Assembly: GCA_905221605.1 (NCBI GenBank)
Contig: CAJNDS010002327.1
Location: 218,997-282,996, forward strand
Direction: 5' to 3'
Length of the DNA: 64,000 nucleotides
Origin: Symbiodinium natans
Lineage: Eukaryota > Sar > Dinophyceae > Suessiales > Symbiodiniaceae
Part shown: positions 11,534 to 24,400 of the stretch, one piece after another
Layout of the letters: each line of letters begins with the position of its first letter
Numbering within the stretch: the stretch's first letter is position 1
Made by a program: the position numbers and the translations under genes
The notes under the pieces: generated by a model
Told to the model about the DNA's origin: nothing
What the model saw: the letters and a program-made list of their open reading frames with translations, nothing else
Database searches by the model: none

Positions 11534-14500
11534 TGTGCGGCCGTGGACGGCTCTCACTATCCACGCTTTAAACGAATGGTTGATAATGGTTGTTAAGGCT
11601 GTTCGCTTGCTGGGGCCGAGTGGGTCAGCACGATTTGCAATCGAGGTAAAGCTTCGGCAGCAGATGCAAACCATTGAGCCTGGGCGTCAAGTTCGAAAGG
11701 TGCACTTCAACCATCAGCAAACCTCACCCAGGGTTATTTCTTTCGTTTCAAAGTGGTTGAACCTAGACTTTTGATTTAAGAGGAATGTGGTTTTTAGATC
11801 CTCTGCCCGTTTCGGCCATGTTCTTGTTTTCACAGCGCGTTGTGACTGTTCGCAACTTGCATTCAGGAAGACCTCCAGATTCAGATTGATCGTCATGTCC
11901 GTTCGCGCCCTCGCGTGGGCCTGGCAACCGCAACGAGCAAGAGCATGAAGGTCCGGGGTGTGAAAAATTGTGGAAACGAGAAGGCTCATGAATGATCATG
12001 ATGGTATGATATTGTATGCAAATTATGTACACAGAGCGTAAACAGGGTCATACGGGACCAAGCTTGAGGACCTGCAGTCGACGTTATCAGAGTTTGCAGA
12101 AGCGGATTCGACCGATTGTCGGGTATGATGCCGCGACCAGGCACCCAGGAAACTTGTTTCTTCGTTTTTTTTAGTCACTGTGAGCTCTCTGACCTTTCTC
12201 GATCCTTGCCCTTTTCTCATGTTGCCGTATGTTGCCGTATGTTGCCGTTTGTTGCCGTATGTTGCCGTATCGTGGCCTTTTCAACCGCCGGGACCTTCAA
12301 CATTCTTCTTCCTGGAAGCCAAACCAAGATCTTCACGTCAAGCAAATTTGCAAGAAGTGATTACCGTGCTGCGAGTCCTCATGCAGCTTGTGGTTTCACC
12401 GCCGCAGGCAGGCTTCCTATTACAAGGCACAGCATGCGTCAATGCCCACGATATTCCCATGGCTGAAAGCTGAGAAGTTTCAAAGAAACTTTACGGCTCC
12501 CAATTTTACCACAGTCTTCAGGCCCCGACAGGTCATGGAAACAACACGACGCAGCACGTTACTGCGTTGGGAGGAAAGTTCGAAACGTTGCTCTTGAGAT
12601 GCACGTGCATGAAATGGGCAAGCTCCTCTGCCCCCCTTTGCTCGCAGAACACCTGGGGTTACATGACAGTACATGGGTTTGCGGTTTACTGCTCATTTCG
12701 AGTCGCGCTCGCCGCATGTTGGAAGTGTGCAGCGCTGCTGCTTCTTTCTGTAGATCTGGAAAACAGCGTTTCCTTGCCTTTTGGTTGCATCTGGCTCTCT
12801 GCCCATTGATCACCTTTGCAAGCCAAAGGCCTTACGACTGTTAAGGCCTTATGCCTGAAGCCCTGGCAGATTTTCATGCCATCTCCAACCCAAACACATG
12901 AGCATTGAAGCACAAGCCCGTGATGCAGAAGCATCACAGCGTAGGGTAGCTTGTCCAGGTCATCAGCTTCCCAACAAATGCATTCACAAAAGTATTCGGA
13001 ACTGCAAAGGCCACGTCAGACTGGTTGAAGTGGCCGTCTTCTGTGGTCAATGCAGCCGCTTGCGAAGATGCACTTGTGCGCAAGCACCACAATGATCTTG
13101 GCCTCATATTTTGCTGGGAAAATCTCAGCTTGCTAAGCTATACCACGAATGGGATTTGTTCACACGGCAGTTTCAGGGAGGTATTGATAGGGCGGGGTGC
13201 TTTTGCAGTCGGAGGATTTGCATAGAACGCAGCTTTTCATGTGAAACTACATGACGATGGAACCTGATGGAACCTGTAGATGAAGTTGGTTTCACCTCGC
13301 CAGACAAATATATTGCTCTCATTACAGGAGGAGTACGGGAGTACCTGCCAAGCAGTGCTCCCCGGAGAGGGTCTTGGGGGTCACAACACTTGTTTGCTTT
13401 CGCCCGTGATTCTTAATCTTGGAGATTCAGCTGTACCCCTTCTCTCCGTGTATTTTCGGATTCAGCACAGCACAACATTCAAAGAGAGGCAGTCGGTTTT
13501 CTCTTCATGATGACATGGAACTCGAAGAGAGGGTCCCCCAGTGAAGCCGAGCTGCTGTTCCTGCGCAGCGAGCGACCGACTTGATTTAGTAACTCTAGTG
13601 GCTCAAAGGTATGTTCTCACCATGTCTAATTGAAATGGAAGCAGCAGAAGACTACTGCCTGAGCTTTTTAGGTACCCACAATTTTTCAAGGTTTCTAGTC
13701 GGAATGAAACATCCAACTCTGCGACACGGGGATCCATACACTCACCTCGTTGCCTCCATTCGTTGTAGCCAATGACAGAGCTGGCGTTGGAGACTGTGCG
13801 CCAGGCAGGGAAGCTGCTCTGTGTGCATTGTGCTTGCAGTCACTTGTACTGATGACAGCGAACATGTCCCGCAGCCCTGCGCTGCCAAGCTGTTAGGCAG
13901 GAAGTTGCTTCATAAGGCGCTATTTAGGAGCCTTAGAGCCGGGGCAACACCATTTAGCGCGTACGGGATACTAAGGGTCGACAAGGCCTCAGCATGGATT
14001 ACAAGCCCGCCAGTCTCACCGGCGGGGGCAACAGAAGGATACCGAACTGGCACCAGTGGGATCCCTCGCGGTGTGCACTCTAATTAAGGGTCGGTGGTTG
14101 GGTAGGGGGAATCCGCACAGTTTGGGTGCGCGGGGGGCCCTTAGGGGTTCCTTCCTCAAGCCCCGAAGAAGAAGAAGAAGAAGAAGAAGAAGAAGAAGAA
14201 GAAGAAGAAGAAGAAGAAGAAGAAGAAGAAGAAGAAGAAGAAGAAGAAGAAGAAGAAGAAGAAGAAGAGCAGAGGTGGAGAGGCGGGCCCCTTCCCTCAA
14301 GCCCCGCAGAAGACGACGAAGAAGAATGAAGAAAAAGGCGAGAGAGAGAGATCGAGACAGAGAGCGAGAAAGAGAACGACCAGGAAGCCCTTCCAGAGCA
14401 GATTAAGACAAACCTGCGCACAAGACGGGGGCACGCAGCAGCCACAGCCGGAGTGCAGCGCGCCGACGAGCTTACAGCAGCGGACCCAACACTTCTGCAG

Positions 14501-14718
14501 GAGCCACACTCCGACAAATCCAGAAGCAGAGCCAGAGGGGTAAGAGTCCAACATATCAAGTCCTTGTTATCTTCGGGTGAAAGCCGGCTTTGACGTGTCT
14601 TACGTTTTGTCCTTCTTTGTGTGCTTGTTTTGTGAGGCTTGGGTTTTCCTTTCCCTCTCTGTGTTGTGCCAATGATTAAGGTTGCTTTTACGAAAGGCAA
14701 AGCGAAGAAGTCAACGAG
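11534..14718. other. Spacer between the two channel genes
   Basis: No gene was recognised. It holds five tandem copies of the 10-mer GTTGCCGTAT (12221-12270, one with a T change) and a (GAA)n tract near 14165-14268, flanked on both sides by related CCTCAAGCCCCG-containing sequence. The remote 3' end of gene A or the 5' UTR of gene B may lie here. A good splice donor, ATGGC|GTAAGT, at 14719-14729 may mark the first coding exon of gene B. Confidence 0.5.
14165..14268. repeat. (GAA)n microsatellite
   Basis: A pure GAA run of about 100 bp. It is bracketed by a repeated flank (TCCTCAAGCCCCG before it and CCCTCAAGCCCCG after it), which suggests local duplication around the microsatellite. Open frames of Glu, Arg or Leu/Ser homopolymer across it are not credible genes. 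Confidence 0.9.
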
Positions 14719-17700
14719 ATGGCGTAAGTAAACTTTAGGGGCCAGGGCACCTTGTGCCAGGCAAGAAGAGGTAAGGAGCTAGTGGACTTCCATCATGTGG
14801 TGCAGGAATTGCAGAACCAGCATGAGATCCTCCTTGTGCGGCTTGAGGAGTTCATAAAGAAACTCGAGGGTCGACTGCAACAGCCCTTTCCGCATACTGT
14901 GATCGTGAATGAAAATGAACACGGCAACAATGGCAGCCTGTGGGATGACCCAGACGATGAGACGATCTTCCCGCAGTCGCTAAATATCGGCAGCAAGAGC
15001 CTCATTGCCGAGGATGTGGACCGTTCGACCGGTTTAGACAGCTACACGCTGGCCAAGCAGCAAGGTAGCCGGATCGACACACTTTTCAAGAGCAAAACTG
15101 AGGAGGCCTGGAACTCGAGATGTGTGTTCCTTTTCATACATTTTTGCAATTTTTGACCCTCGGTTCTTAAGAAATTTGAGAGGACAATCATGCATGGGCC
15201 CTGCTTCACACGGAGGCGAGCCTGAAAGTGCCCAGCTCGTCTACAGCTGCAACTATCTGTCCCACTTTGCAGAGATGGTGCGCACGTATAGTGGGCTCCC
15301 TCTTCTGTGAGCTATTCTTCGCTTGTGCGATCCTGACCAACTCTATATATTTGGGCGTTCAGCTGGAAGTTACCGCATCTCAGGGACAGGATGCAGTTCA
15401 CAATGAGGTTGCCTTCACAGTTCTCAACATGTTTTATGCGGTGATCTTTTTGTTGGAGGTTGGCTTGAGGCTAACGGCATTTGGACCTAGAGCATATTTC
15501 TTTGCCAGCAGTTGGGCATGGAACTGGCTAGATGTTTTTGTGGTGACTTCCACATGGGTGGAGCTGTTGGTCGGTTTGATGGAGGTGGAAGGTTCAGAGG
15601 GCCTTTCCAACAGCAACCTTCGACTCTTGAGGCTGGTGAAAGTGAGCCGCCTGGCACGTGTAATGCGCATGCTTCGAGTGGTTCAATACGTCAAGCCGTT
15701 GAGGACGCTGATGCACTGCCTCGTGGACACCACCAAGTCCTTTATTTGGTCATTCCTCCTGCTGTTTTTGATGATGTATGTCTTTGGTCTTCTCTTTACG
15801 GATGCTGTTTTGGATTATATGTTTGACCAGACGAAAAATGCCGCCCCGGATCAAGCTCCGGACCATGTTCAGCTAGCAAAGTTTTTCGGCTCTGTGGCGA
15901 ATTCCATCCAGACGCTGTTTCGCTCAGTGTCAAATGGGCTTGACTGGAGTGACGCTGCGGAGGAGCTGTGCCCCGGCCTGTTTCAGTGACACGAACCATG
16001 CCCTTAACATGATTCTATATGCACCTCGTCAGGGCCCCTGTGGGCATGATATGGGTGTGGATCTTCAATTTCTATATCTGCATCATTACGCTGGTGCTTG
16101 TCAACGTGCTACTTGGCAGGACAGCACGACAGCTCTGCTGCGGTCTTGTAGCATCTTGTAGTTGCTTTCGGAAGTCGTTTCAGAGCTCAAAAGAATTTTC
16201 CAATATAGTCCTCAGCCAAAGGTATGATAGACCGCCTGAGGGTCCACCTATAGGATGATCTTCTTTGAGGTTATGAAGTTGTTTGGATGCTTGATTTTGA
16301 GGGCGTTGCTTGGCATTGTCAGCCGACACATCATTCTTCAAGGGTGCGAAAATTTGGAAGGTATTGTTTGGCGGTGTCAGCCGACACATCTCAAGCGACA
16401 GTGTCAAGTCCTGTGTGAGCCTTGTGTAAAATCCATTTCCGTGAGCGTCACTGGGAAGAGATGGCGGCCGTGGTTTCGCTTCGGTGTGGTCGTCGTTTGG
16501 ATCGATTGCTTCTCAAGTTGCGTAAGTGCTGGCTCGACTGTTGGTCAAGAAGCACCATGAAGTGCACGAGTACGTCGATGCCTCTACCTTGTTGAACGTC
16601 TCATGGAGTACGGTGCGTTCGTTGATGGCAAATCCTGCTTGTCGCACTGTCGTGTTGGGAGCTGTGGTGTCCCCTGCGTGGTTCCACAGTGGCCGTTCGG
16701 ATAGGTTTTCGGACCGTTGCTTGTGGTGTGATCAGCTTGGCAGTTGGGCTCATCTCTGTTGGGAGTGTCCCCACTGCCCCTTGGTTAGACCGACCCCTCC
16801 CACTTGTCCCTTGCTGAAGCGCTTTGGTTGGGGAAGTGCGAATCAGGTGAAAGCCATACTGCCCTTTCTTGGCCATGTTGTCGAGGCAATATGGAACAGC
16901 AGATGGCGTAGTTAGTCCCTGTCTTGTCGGGTGCTTGTTGGTCGTTGCTTGTGTTCTGTTGCTTCCTGCCCTTGGCTTGGCGTCATGGGTAGGCGTTTTT
17001 GCCGCTTGGTTCCTGTGCTGGGGCTCCTTGCCGGCTTGTTGGTCGGGTTGCATCGTGGTGCTTGTTGTGTCGTCTGTTGGTCGCTTCAGCTCGTTTTGGG
17101 GCAGCTTTTGCTAGCTGACCTCATTGTTGTTGCTGAAGTACACTCGCCCTGTGCGCCCGCATGGGGCAACAGGGGTGCCCTGTCCATTTGGGGGCTGCCG
17201 GCACCCGAACAAAGTTAGTTAGTTAGTTCGCCACTGAGGCTAACTGGTGTATTTTGCAACTCTGCAATCAAAGCTGCTGAGCGCGATCACGAGATGGCGA
17301 CTCAGCATAGCATTCAGCTACAGTATCCCTGCAGTGCCCACCCTCCCTACAGAATCCCCGGCTGCCCCAAGGAAATTTTACAGGGAGTCTTGCAGAGTAT
17401 CCCGTGAGTCCCCCGCCAAGAGAATCCCACAGAGCGTCCGCGGAGTGCCTACCAAAGACTCCCACAGACTATCGCCCCCGCACAAAAGTCATGGCGTTTG
17501 AATCGAGGTCATTCAGGCTCTTCAACAGAACAAGAAGGATTTCAAGACATTGGTCAAGAACCTTTTCTGGAGGAGTGATCGGTATCACTGCATGCATGAA
17601 GTCATCATATGCACTTGATGGCTGGCATCTGCGGTGCAGGATTGATGATGCGCACAACGGCTTAATTACGATTTCCGAGTTCGAGAAGCACTTTGATGAT

Positions 17701-18935
17701 GATGCGGTCGCCCAACTTAGTCAACAGGGATTGGGTGTAAGGCGACGAGCTGGCACGACCGATCGTTGCGCCTCATGCGCGGTGATGCTATGTGCCATCA
17801 GCATGAGAAACTCTTCCAGTCCACGTATGTCCATGTACTGTATCTGTCAAGGTCAGGGCGTTCTTCGAATCGCTGGAAATGAACGCGTCTGATGCGTGGA
17901 CCTTGTTTGCGAGCTTGGATGCAGATGGTGATGGGGCCATAAGTTCCCAGGTCGAATTTCCGTGAATGGCGTACATCTGCAAGTGTCAGCAGTTGCATCG
18001 CAGAGCGAGCAATATTCGCAATCTGTTTATTCTTTATCCAGACATGTCATAGCGGACCCGACGAAGTTCAAACTGAACCCCCGCCCCCCAAACAGAAACC
18101 ATAACTGAAACTGAAACTAAATCTAAAACTGAACTCGTCCAAAACAAAACTCTGATTGAAGCCGCAGCTGGAACTGAAACTGAACACCCCCTTGTCCCTC
18201 GAGAAAGATCTAGCATCTGCTCTTACTCCTTCACCCCCCGCCCCCCCAAAAGGACACTTCTGAAACTGATTGAAACACCTCCCGCCGCCCCTACACTTGC
18301 CCAAGCTAACCCGGCAACTGAGACTGAAACCGAAACCTCCCCCCTCCCCTCACTGCTCCTCCGACCACCGCATCATGGTCCACCTCCCGAAGCTGAAGCT
18401 GGAATCCTCCTCCCAGACGATTACAGCGTCGGACGGCCGCCATGCAACCATGTAACACCTACTTAATCCGAAACTGAAACTGAAACCTCCCCCCACCCCC
18501 ACCCCAACGACCTCATTGTCGTCTCAAGATGGTTTTGTTGAAGCTGAAACCTCACCACCCCCCTCTGGTCGTAAACTCATAGGATTGAAACTGACAGTGA
18601 AGGTGAAACCTGAAACTGAAACAGTTACCCTCCTGGCACAGTGCAAAATTTGCTCGTGCCAGCAGTAAGTTACATTTCCAAGTTGTTGCGAGTCAACGAT
18701 TTTTCTCACAAGAACAAAGGCTTGGAAGAATTTGTGGACCGGTGTGTGCAGCTGCATGGTCCGGCCAGGGCAGTGGAGTCTCAGACACTGAACGTAGGGC
18801 GCCGGTGTTGGACAAGCAGCATCCATGGTCACATCGCTGCAGAACCATGCATATGCCACACACGCTTGAGGACCTTTACGCGCTTAAGCAAGGCCAAGCC
18901 GCTTGTCCGCAAAATGCCATCCGACGTCAGTGTCA
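14719..18935 (+). CDS. Voltage-gated cation channel with EF-hands, gene B (tandem paralogue)
   Basis: Same architecture as gene A and clearer in sequence. Exons: about 14761-15113 (charged, helix-forming N-terminus, then STGLDSYTLAKQQGS), 15273-15967 (S1 to pore in one exon), 16033-16107 (S6, WVWIFNFYICIITLVLVNV), 17239-17296, 17508-17572, 17640-17706, 17852-17942 (EF-hands), 18720-18775 and 18871-about 18930. The S4 segment reads RLLRLVKVSRLARVMRMLRV. The pore is TLFRSVSNGLDWSD; NGLDW occupies the selectivity-filter position and aligns with NGMDW of gene A. The second EF loop DADGDGAIS is good. Donors, in order after the S1-pore exon, are GT, GC, GC, GA, GT, GT, GA. Gene A has several introns inside the S1-pore region that gene B lacks. 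A possible short first exon is 14719-14723. The C-terminus is not resolved. Confidence 0.85.
16480..17225 (+). mobile_element. 5'-truncated LINE 3' end in a channel gene B intron
   Basis: Frame 16526-16915 reads as the extreme C-terminus of a dinoflagellate non-LTR retrotransposon: a Cys/His cluster, CLWCDQ...HLCWECPHC, followed by LLKRFGWGSA. A T/G-rich 3' region then leads to the TGTCCATTTGGGGGCTG segment and a short (GTTA)n tail at 17213-17228. This is the usual form of a target-primed, 5'-truncated insertion. It sits between the S6 exon and the first EF-hand-region exon, in the host sense orientation. The left boundary is approximate. Confidence 0.6.
18080..18630 (+). repeat. GAAACTGAAAC-type degenerate repeat in a gene B intron
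   Basis: Clusters of GAAACTGAAACTGAAACC, interspersed with C-rich stretches (CCCCCCACC, CCTCCCCCC), fill most of the intron between exons 17852-17942 and 18720-18775. No coding potential is supported. Confidence 0.6.
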
Positions 18936-19240
18936 GGTACCTCCGTGTCCAGAGGGTAGTTCATGAGTTTACGAAGGTTCTGCAGTCCTCATGCAGTGAA
19001 GACTGGTGCGGATTGGCTGCTGCTTTGCTGAGGTTAAACTTCGGAACGAGATACAGAAGATTTTCGATCTCCAGAAATCGATGCACGGAGCCAAACAAGC
19101 ACAGGCTTGGCATGGAGTATAACGGTATAACTCAGCATAACGGTACAACTTGGCAGGAAAAGAGTTGCTGCCATTCTTAGTCATTCTGCCACAGCCTTCA
19201 GTGAAGGCTTCAACAACTTTGCGGAACCGTGCGGCAGCTA

Positions 19241-19276
19241 CTAGGCCTTACTAGGCCTTACTAGGCCTTACTAGGC
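19241..19276. repeat. CTAGGCCTTA 10-mer tandem repeat
   Basis: Three full copies and a partial fourth. Confidence 0.9.
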
Positions 19277-21357
19277 TCCAGGAAGTTACTGTTGGACATG
19301 GACCAATGGACTTTGCACAGGCAGCTTTCAGTATCAGGAACATAGAGTCTTTCAGGCCACACACGCCCTTGCCCCACTTCAGGCTGCAGACTTCATGGCG
19401 AAGGCATACTCGCTCAAGTCGGAAGAAAGTGATCCGCATATGACAGTGTAATGGGTGCAATTGACAGTGTAATGGGCACCTGGGGTTGCGCAGCTCGGGT
19501 CGTAGGGCAAAGCGAACCTGCCAAAAATCAAGGATGCCATGCATTGCTTTTTCGGCCATCTTCCACCAAGGCTTACCATGATATTTCATATTGGCTCACG
19601 TTGCAATCCCTTTTCAGAGCTGCTAGGTGAAGCATCAAAGATGTTCCCTGGCATTCCCGAGCAATATAGCAAGGTAATCTTGCCGTGTTGCTTTCGCTGT
19701 CGCTAGACACAGCTGTTTTGTGATGATGCTTCGACCCTCCTTAAAGCGATCATCAACATCATTTCAGTGATCTTTCTTGGCTAGAAACAAAACAGCCACG
19801 TCGGCTTCAGAATTTTCCAAGTCGAGGTGTTTGCATCCTTGCATGCTGACCTTCGCTTCTTGCCAGTTCCCGCGAGTTCCCGCGGTTGGTGTCTTGTGCT
19901 CAGCGATAGGGCATGGAAAGACCTTTGGATTTGGATTGCTTGCAAGCGAGTTACCCCGCCGCAAGCAGTGAAGCAATCAAGTGTTTTGATCGTGCATTGG
20001 GCCTCAACCGCGGATTCTTCAGCCCGCAGCCTGTGCGCACTTGGTTTCTGAAGGACACGAGTCTGACGTTTGAAGACTTGATACATGAACATACATGGAC
20101 TCGCGTGCAGCTTTTTGTCGTAGCGAACTAGTTAGTGCAGGCTATGCGCGATCCTTGGTATGGAGAAGTGCGTACAGGTGCCGCAGTCCACAGGCTGGCA
20201 TGTCTCACAAGTCCTGACCTGGACAATGCCTGGCGCAGAAAGGCCCGCCATGTCTTTGCCCAATCTCAGACCTTTGCTCCCTTTCTCACCTCGCCGGTCC
20301 CTTTGCCTTGCCCTTTGCCGATGCTGTATTCTGACATTGTTCCTAGGTTCACCCAGGCTTATTCCTTGATTCTCACAGAAGTCGTATGCTGTATGAGCAG
20401 CCTATATCATCGGCCGTAGTTGTGCAGTTCTTCTCGTCCGTACACCATACTTTCTTGAGCTGCGAACGAATCAGTTGTAACCGAGGTGCTGATTTCATTG
20501 TAGATATACGTCTATAGCTTCAGTTGGCTTTTGGGTGTCTGGGCAAAGGTCAGGTCGCGTGCCCCAGTTCAGCCAGGCCAGAGCTGGCGAAACCAGCGCT
20601 GGTCAACTTGGACAGTCTTTCTGCAGCTTGACAGCACATACAGCTTTTCCGTTAGCAGCCGTTAGCAGCTGCAGCCGAGTCAGTCAAACTGGTATTGTCA
20701 CTGGCGCGGTCAAGGTCAGGAACCGTGGAAAACCATGGAAAAATTGCAGGAATGAGTCAGGAAGAAGCCCCAGGCAGAGAGGAACTCAGGGAGCTCGGAG
20801 TCGGAAACAAAGAGGACAGGAGTCAAGAACCAGTCAGCCATGTCTTGCAAATACCGGCGACGCAGCAATATCGAATTCGGATGGGTGCTTGCACATGCCC
20901 GCAACACAGCCACAGGATTCGGATGTGTGCATTGCCTGGCTTCGTATGAGTCATGAGGTTCAAAAAACATCAAAACACTCCTGAACCTGAAGCCTTAAAC
21001 GGGTCGTACTGACTTTGACCAACCTGCTGTTTGGTCGAGGCTAGGGGTCCATGCAGGCTTTGTTGTGGGAGTTTAAAGGTCCTGCCTTTGTGTGGCCTTC
21101 CGTGCAACAGTGTCGACAAGCAATCGATATTTTCTTGCCTTTCTCCACAAGTTTTTCCTGTGCGCTCTCTATACTATTGTTCCTAGACTCCAGAATCGTT
21201 TTTTCGATTTTCGAGATGAGGGTCCCAAAGCTCATGACCGAAGCTAGCAGCAAGGCCAGCGCGATTTTGTTGATGACCGTGCTGATAGAACCTCACTAGA
21301 TCAGTTCTGGTTTCCAGTGTTTGTCGATCTCGGGCTCTGAGCCAGATGCGCCTTCGT

Positions 21358-21387
21358 GATGGTGATGATGGTGATGATGATGGTGAA

Positions 21388-21423
<36 letters not shown>

Positions 21424-21437
21424 GATGATGATGATGT
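21358..21437. repeat. GATGAT microsatellite
   Basis: GATGATGATG runs with GGT and GAA interruptions. The Asp-rich and Ile/Ser-rich frames crossing it are artefacts of the repeat. Confidence 0.85.
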
Positions 21438-24400
21438 GGTGGTGCCTGCTCGTCCTTTTTGGTGCAGTAATGTAGGCATGGACGCTTCCGCGCTGCATGG
21501 GTTCGTACGCGGATTCGTACGTAAGTTCGTGGATGGGTTCGAGCACCAGAGGTGTTGCTTAAGCTTCGCGTCTCGTGGCTTTGCGGTCGTCATGGGGTGT
21601 TGACTGGGTGATGACGCTCCCCAACAAGCCTACTTGGCACCAGAGCTTGAGCTTCCGGCACATTTCAGAAATTCTCCTCCCACTCCCGCCCGATTGTGCT
21701 GCCTCCGCTGCCCGCTCGCCCCCAATCCGAGCGCCCGTGAATACTTCCACTTCATGTTCGTAGTGAAAGCTTGTCCCCCAAACTGTTTGCCGAGATTCCA
21801 TGAGAAACGGTAGCATGTACCTTAATGTGCGTTGCTGAGCCCAAGGACGCTGATGCAGAGGAGGCTTGTGCATGTTGGTGGAGTAGAAGTGTTTGTAGGT
21901 ATACGGAACCTTATATGTCAAACTTGTGCTAATGTTGCGTTGGGGTCGCAGCGGGTTGATCGTGTGGCCGAGTTGGGATTGCAGCAGGAGCACCCAAACA
22001 ACCAGTTTACTTCAACGGCACGATGCTCTGGGTATAGGGCAGCTGCCTTCAAAGCATACGCAGCAGGAGTTTGAAGCCACCTCATGGTGTTTGCCCCAAG
22101 TTGCGTAATTTCGCAGGATGATGATCCAGAGGCACAGTCCGACCATTCGACTTTCATGTGTAGCGTAGATGTGTTTAGATCAAGCATCCGTTGGCTATTG
22201 TGAATGGCAATGAATGATGCAATAGCATTCTTTTCAATTGTACTAGTTTTGTCTTTGTCTGGGACCCTCTCAGTGAATCCTTGACAGCAGGGCTTGCTGT
22301 GAGGTAAGGCGGAAGCAACAGAATGCTTTGGCCGCGCTACGCGCCTTCGAGGTCGCGACCTCGGTTCACACTTCAGGTGCGTGTAGGTGTCTCACACATT
22401 CTCACGCTATGTACTGACTGTGACGGGATAACATTAAAACACACAACTCATCACATGCGAAAAGTGTTTTTTTGGCCCAGCGCCTCTTCGGCCAACAATG
22501 CTTTGCTCTCGGTTGCTAAGCTTTCACAGATATTCGCAGCATCTTCGCGAAAAGTTGTGTGGGGCGAGACCGAATTTGCATTGTTCTTGCCATCGCGTTG
22601 AGCAGACGTGCATAGCGCATTGGCTCCACGTGCCAGAGTCAGCATGGTGTGTGCACTGGGAGTGGATGTTAAAACTAGGAAGGGACGCTGGTTGCGCCAA
22701 GCGATGTTAGTGCATAAAACGTGAAGAGTTCGCTCTGCTCGGAGCTTTGGCGACATGCAGGGTTCCAATCTGTTCCAATATGTTCCAATGACCGCATGCT
22801 CGGCATGTCTCGGCATGATGTATGAGCTTCATAGTCAAGTGCTCTGCCCACATACCGCTTGCTGTCAGGAATTTGACAGGCTCGGCCGAGAACGAGATGC
22901 GATGCTGGCGAAGTGCCTCGTTGGAGCACTCCTGTCCAAATGCATCTAATAATCTACCATCTAGGTCAACCCCCATGCACCTGTCACAATTACAGCAACG
23001 GCATGTGTCATCAAGACTCTGACAGATTCGTGCGAGAGCAACTCATATCAACCTCCTGCTTTAGGATGCGGACTTCGCACCGGCCTCGTCAGGTATCGGC
23101 AAAAGTACGGAGACTGAGGTCATTCGAAAAGTTTCACCCTGCATTGCCAGCCGAGGTGAGAAAGCCAGGATTGCTTTGCAGGGGTTGCTCCACCGAAACA
23201 TGTTGCATAGATATGCGGTCTTGCATGTGTTCATGCTTTTGAGCATTTGCGGCAACGCTGCAGCTTCAAACCACGACAATTACAAAGCAGCAAGTTAGAG
23301 AGCACATCGGATGCATGAGAGTGAAAAGCTGATGGGCCGGCTGTCCTGCGTTTGAGGAGCAAATCTTGGGGAAGATGTCGGCCTCTTGCAAAGCAGGAAA
23401 GTAGAAACCCTCCATGATCTGATGTCGTTGGCTTCGGCTGAGAGCAGCAACATTCGGCCTTACAGGTCCAATTTCCAGTTTCATCTCGTTTCCTTAAGAT
23501 GACTCTACCACTTCCATGGAACAGAGCGGTGCTCACGAGCCGTGCCGATGGCGAGTCACATTGATTTGATCAAGGCTCGAGAGACATGAGTTGTCCCCCA
23601 AGCTCAAGACTCTCAAGACCCAAAGTTTCCAGCCCTGCCTCCCCCAAATCTGGGCCAGCTGTTGTCCAGTTGTAACAACGTGCAGGTTGTCACAGTTGCT
23701 CGCATCTGTTGCTAGTATTCACGAGTCGTCCAATTTGTCACGTCTTCGCCTTCTCTTTACCGTGCTTCGCAACTTTCGCAACTGTCGGAGTGGTCGGGAC
23801 GCATGCCGGCGTGGCGCATTTGCTCTTGATTCATTGTCATGACTGCGTGGGGTTCCTATGGGACGAGGGAGGATATTCTTTGCGCTGAGTGAGTGAGCGG
23901 TTAGCCGAGAGCATGTTCAAACCCGACCCGGCTATCGTAAAACAGCTTGCGAGAAACAGAACAAAAGCCCCCAAGCTGTTCGACGTTCCTTGTATAAAGT
24001 TGTTTTGATGCTTGTAGTGGTCATAACACATTTTGAGCAGACTGTGTGGTTGCGTTCTGTTGCGCATGCATGTGCTTGCAGGTCTTGCGGAATCTGGTGT
24101 TGTTCATTGTGGTCGTTTGGCAGGCTTGTCTTGTGAAGGACGTTGATTGTGCAGGTAGTGCATGCCACGCGATGTTTGCAGTGGGAGCTGAGACTGCTTT
24201 GCTTTTGTTATCAGCAGGCAGAATGGCCATCGATGACTTTGTTCACAGCGCAAGGCAGTGCATGAAAGCAACATCTTTGTCAGTGGCGTAACAATCGCTT
24301 ACCAGACACGGCCATGGGTCGCACTCCGATTTTCGGGTCGCGCTATTCAATTGCAGGACCGTGGAAGCCGTGGGCAGACCAGATGAAGGCTGGTGGAACG

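Noticed and set aside
14056-14700. Poly-Arg, poly-Glu and poly-Ser/Leu frames
   Set aside because: (GAA)n microsatellite translations.
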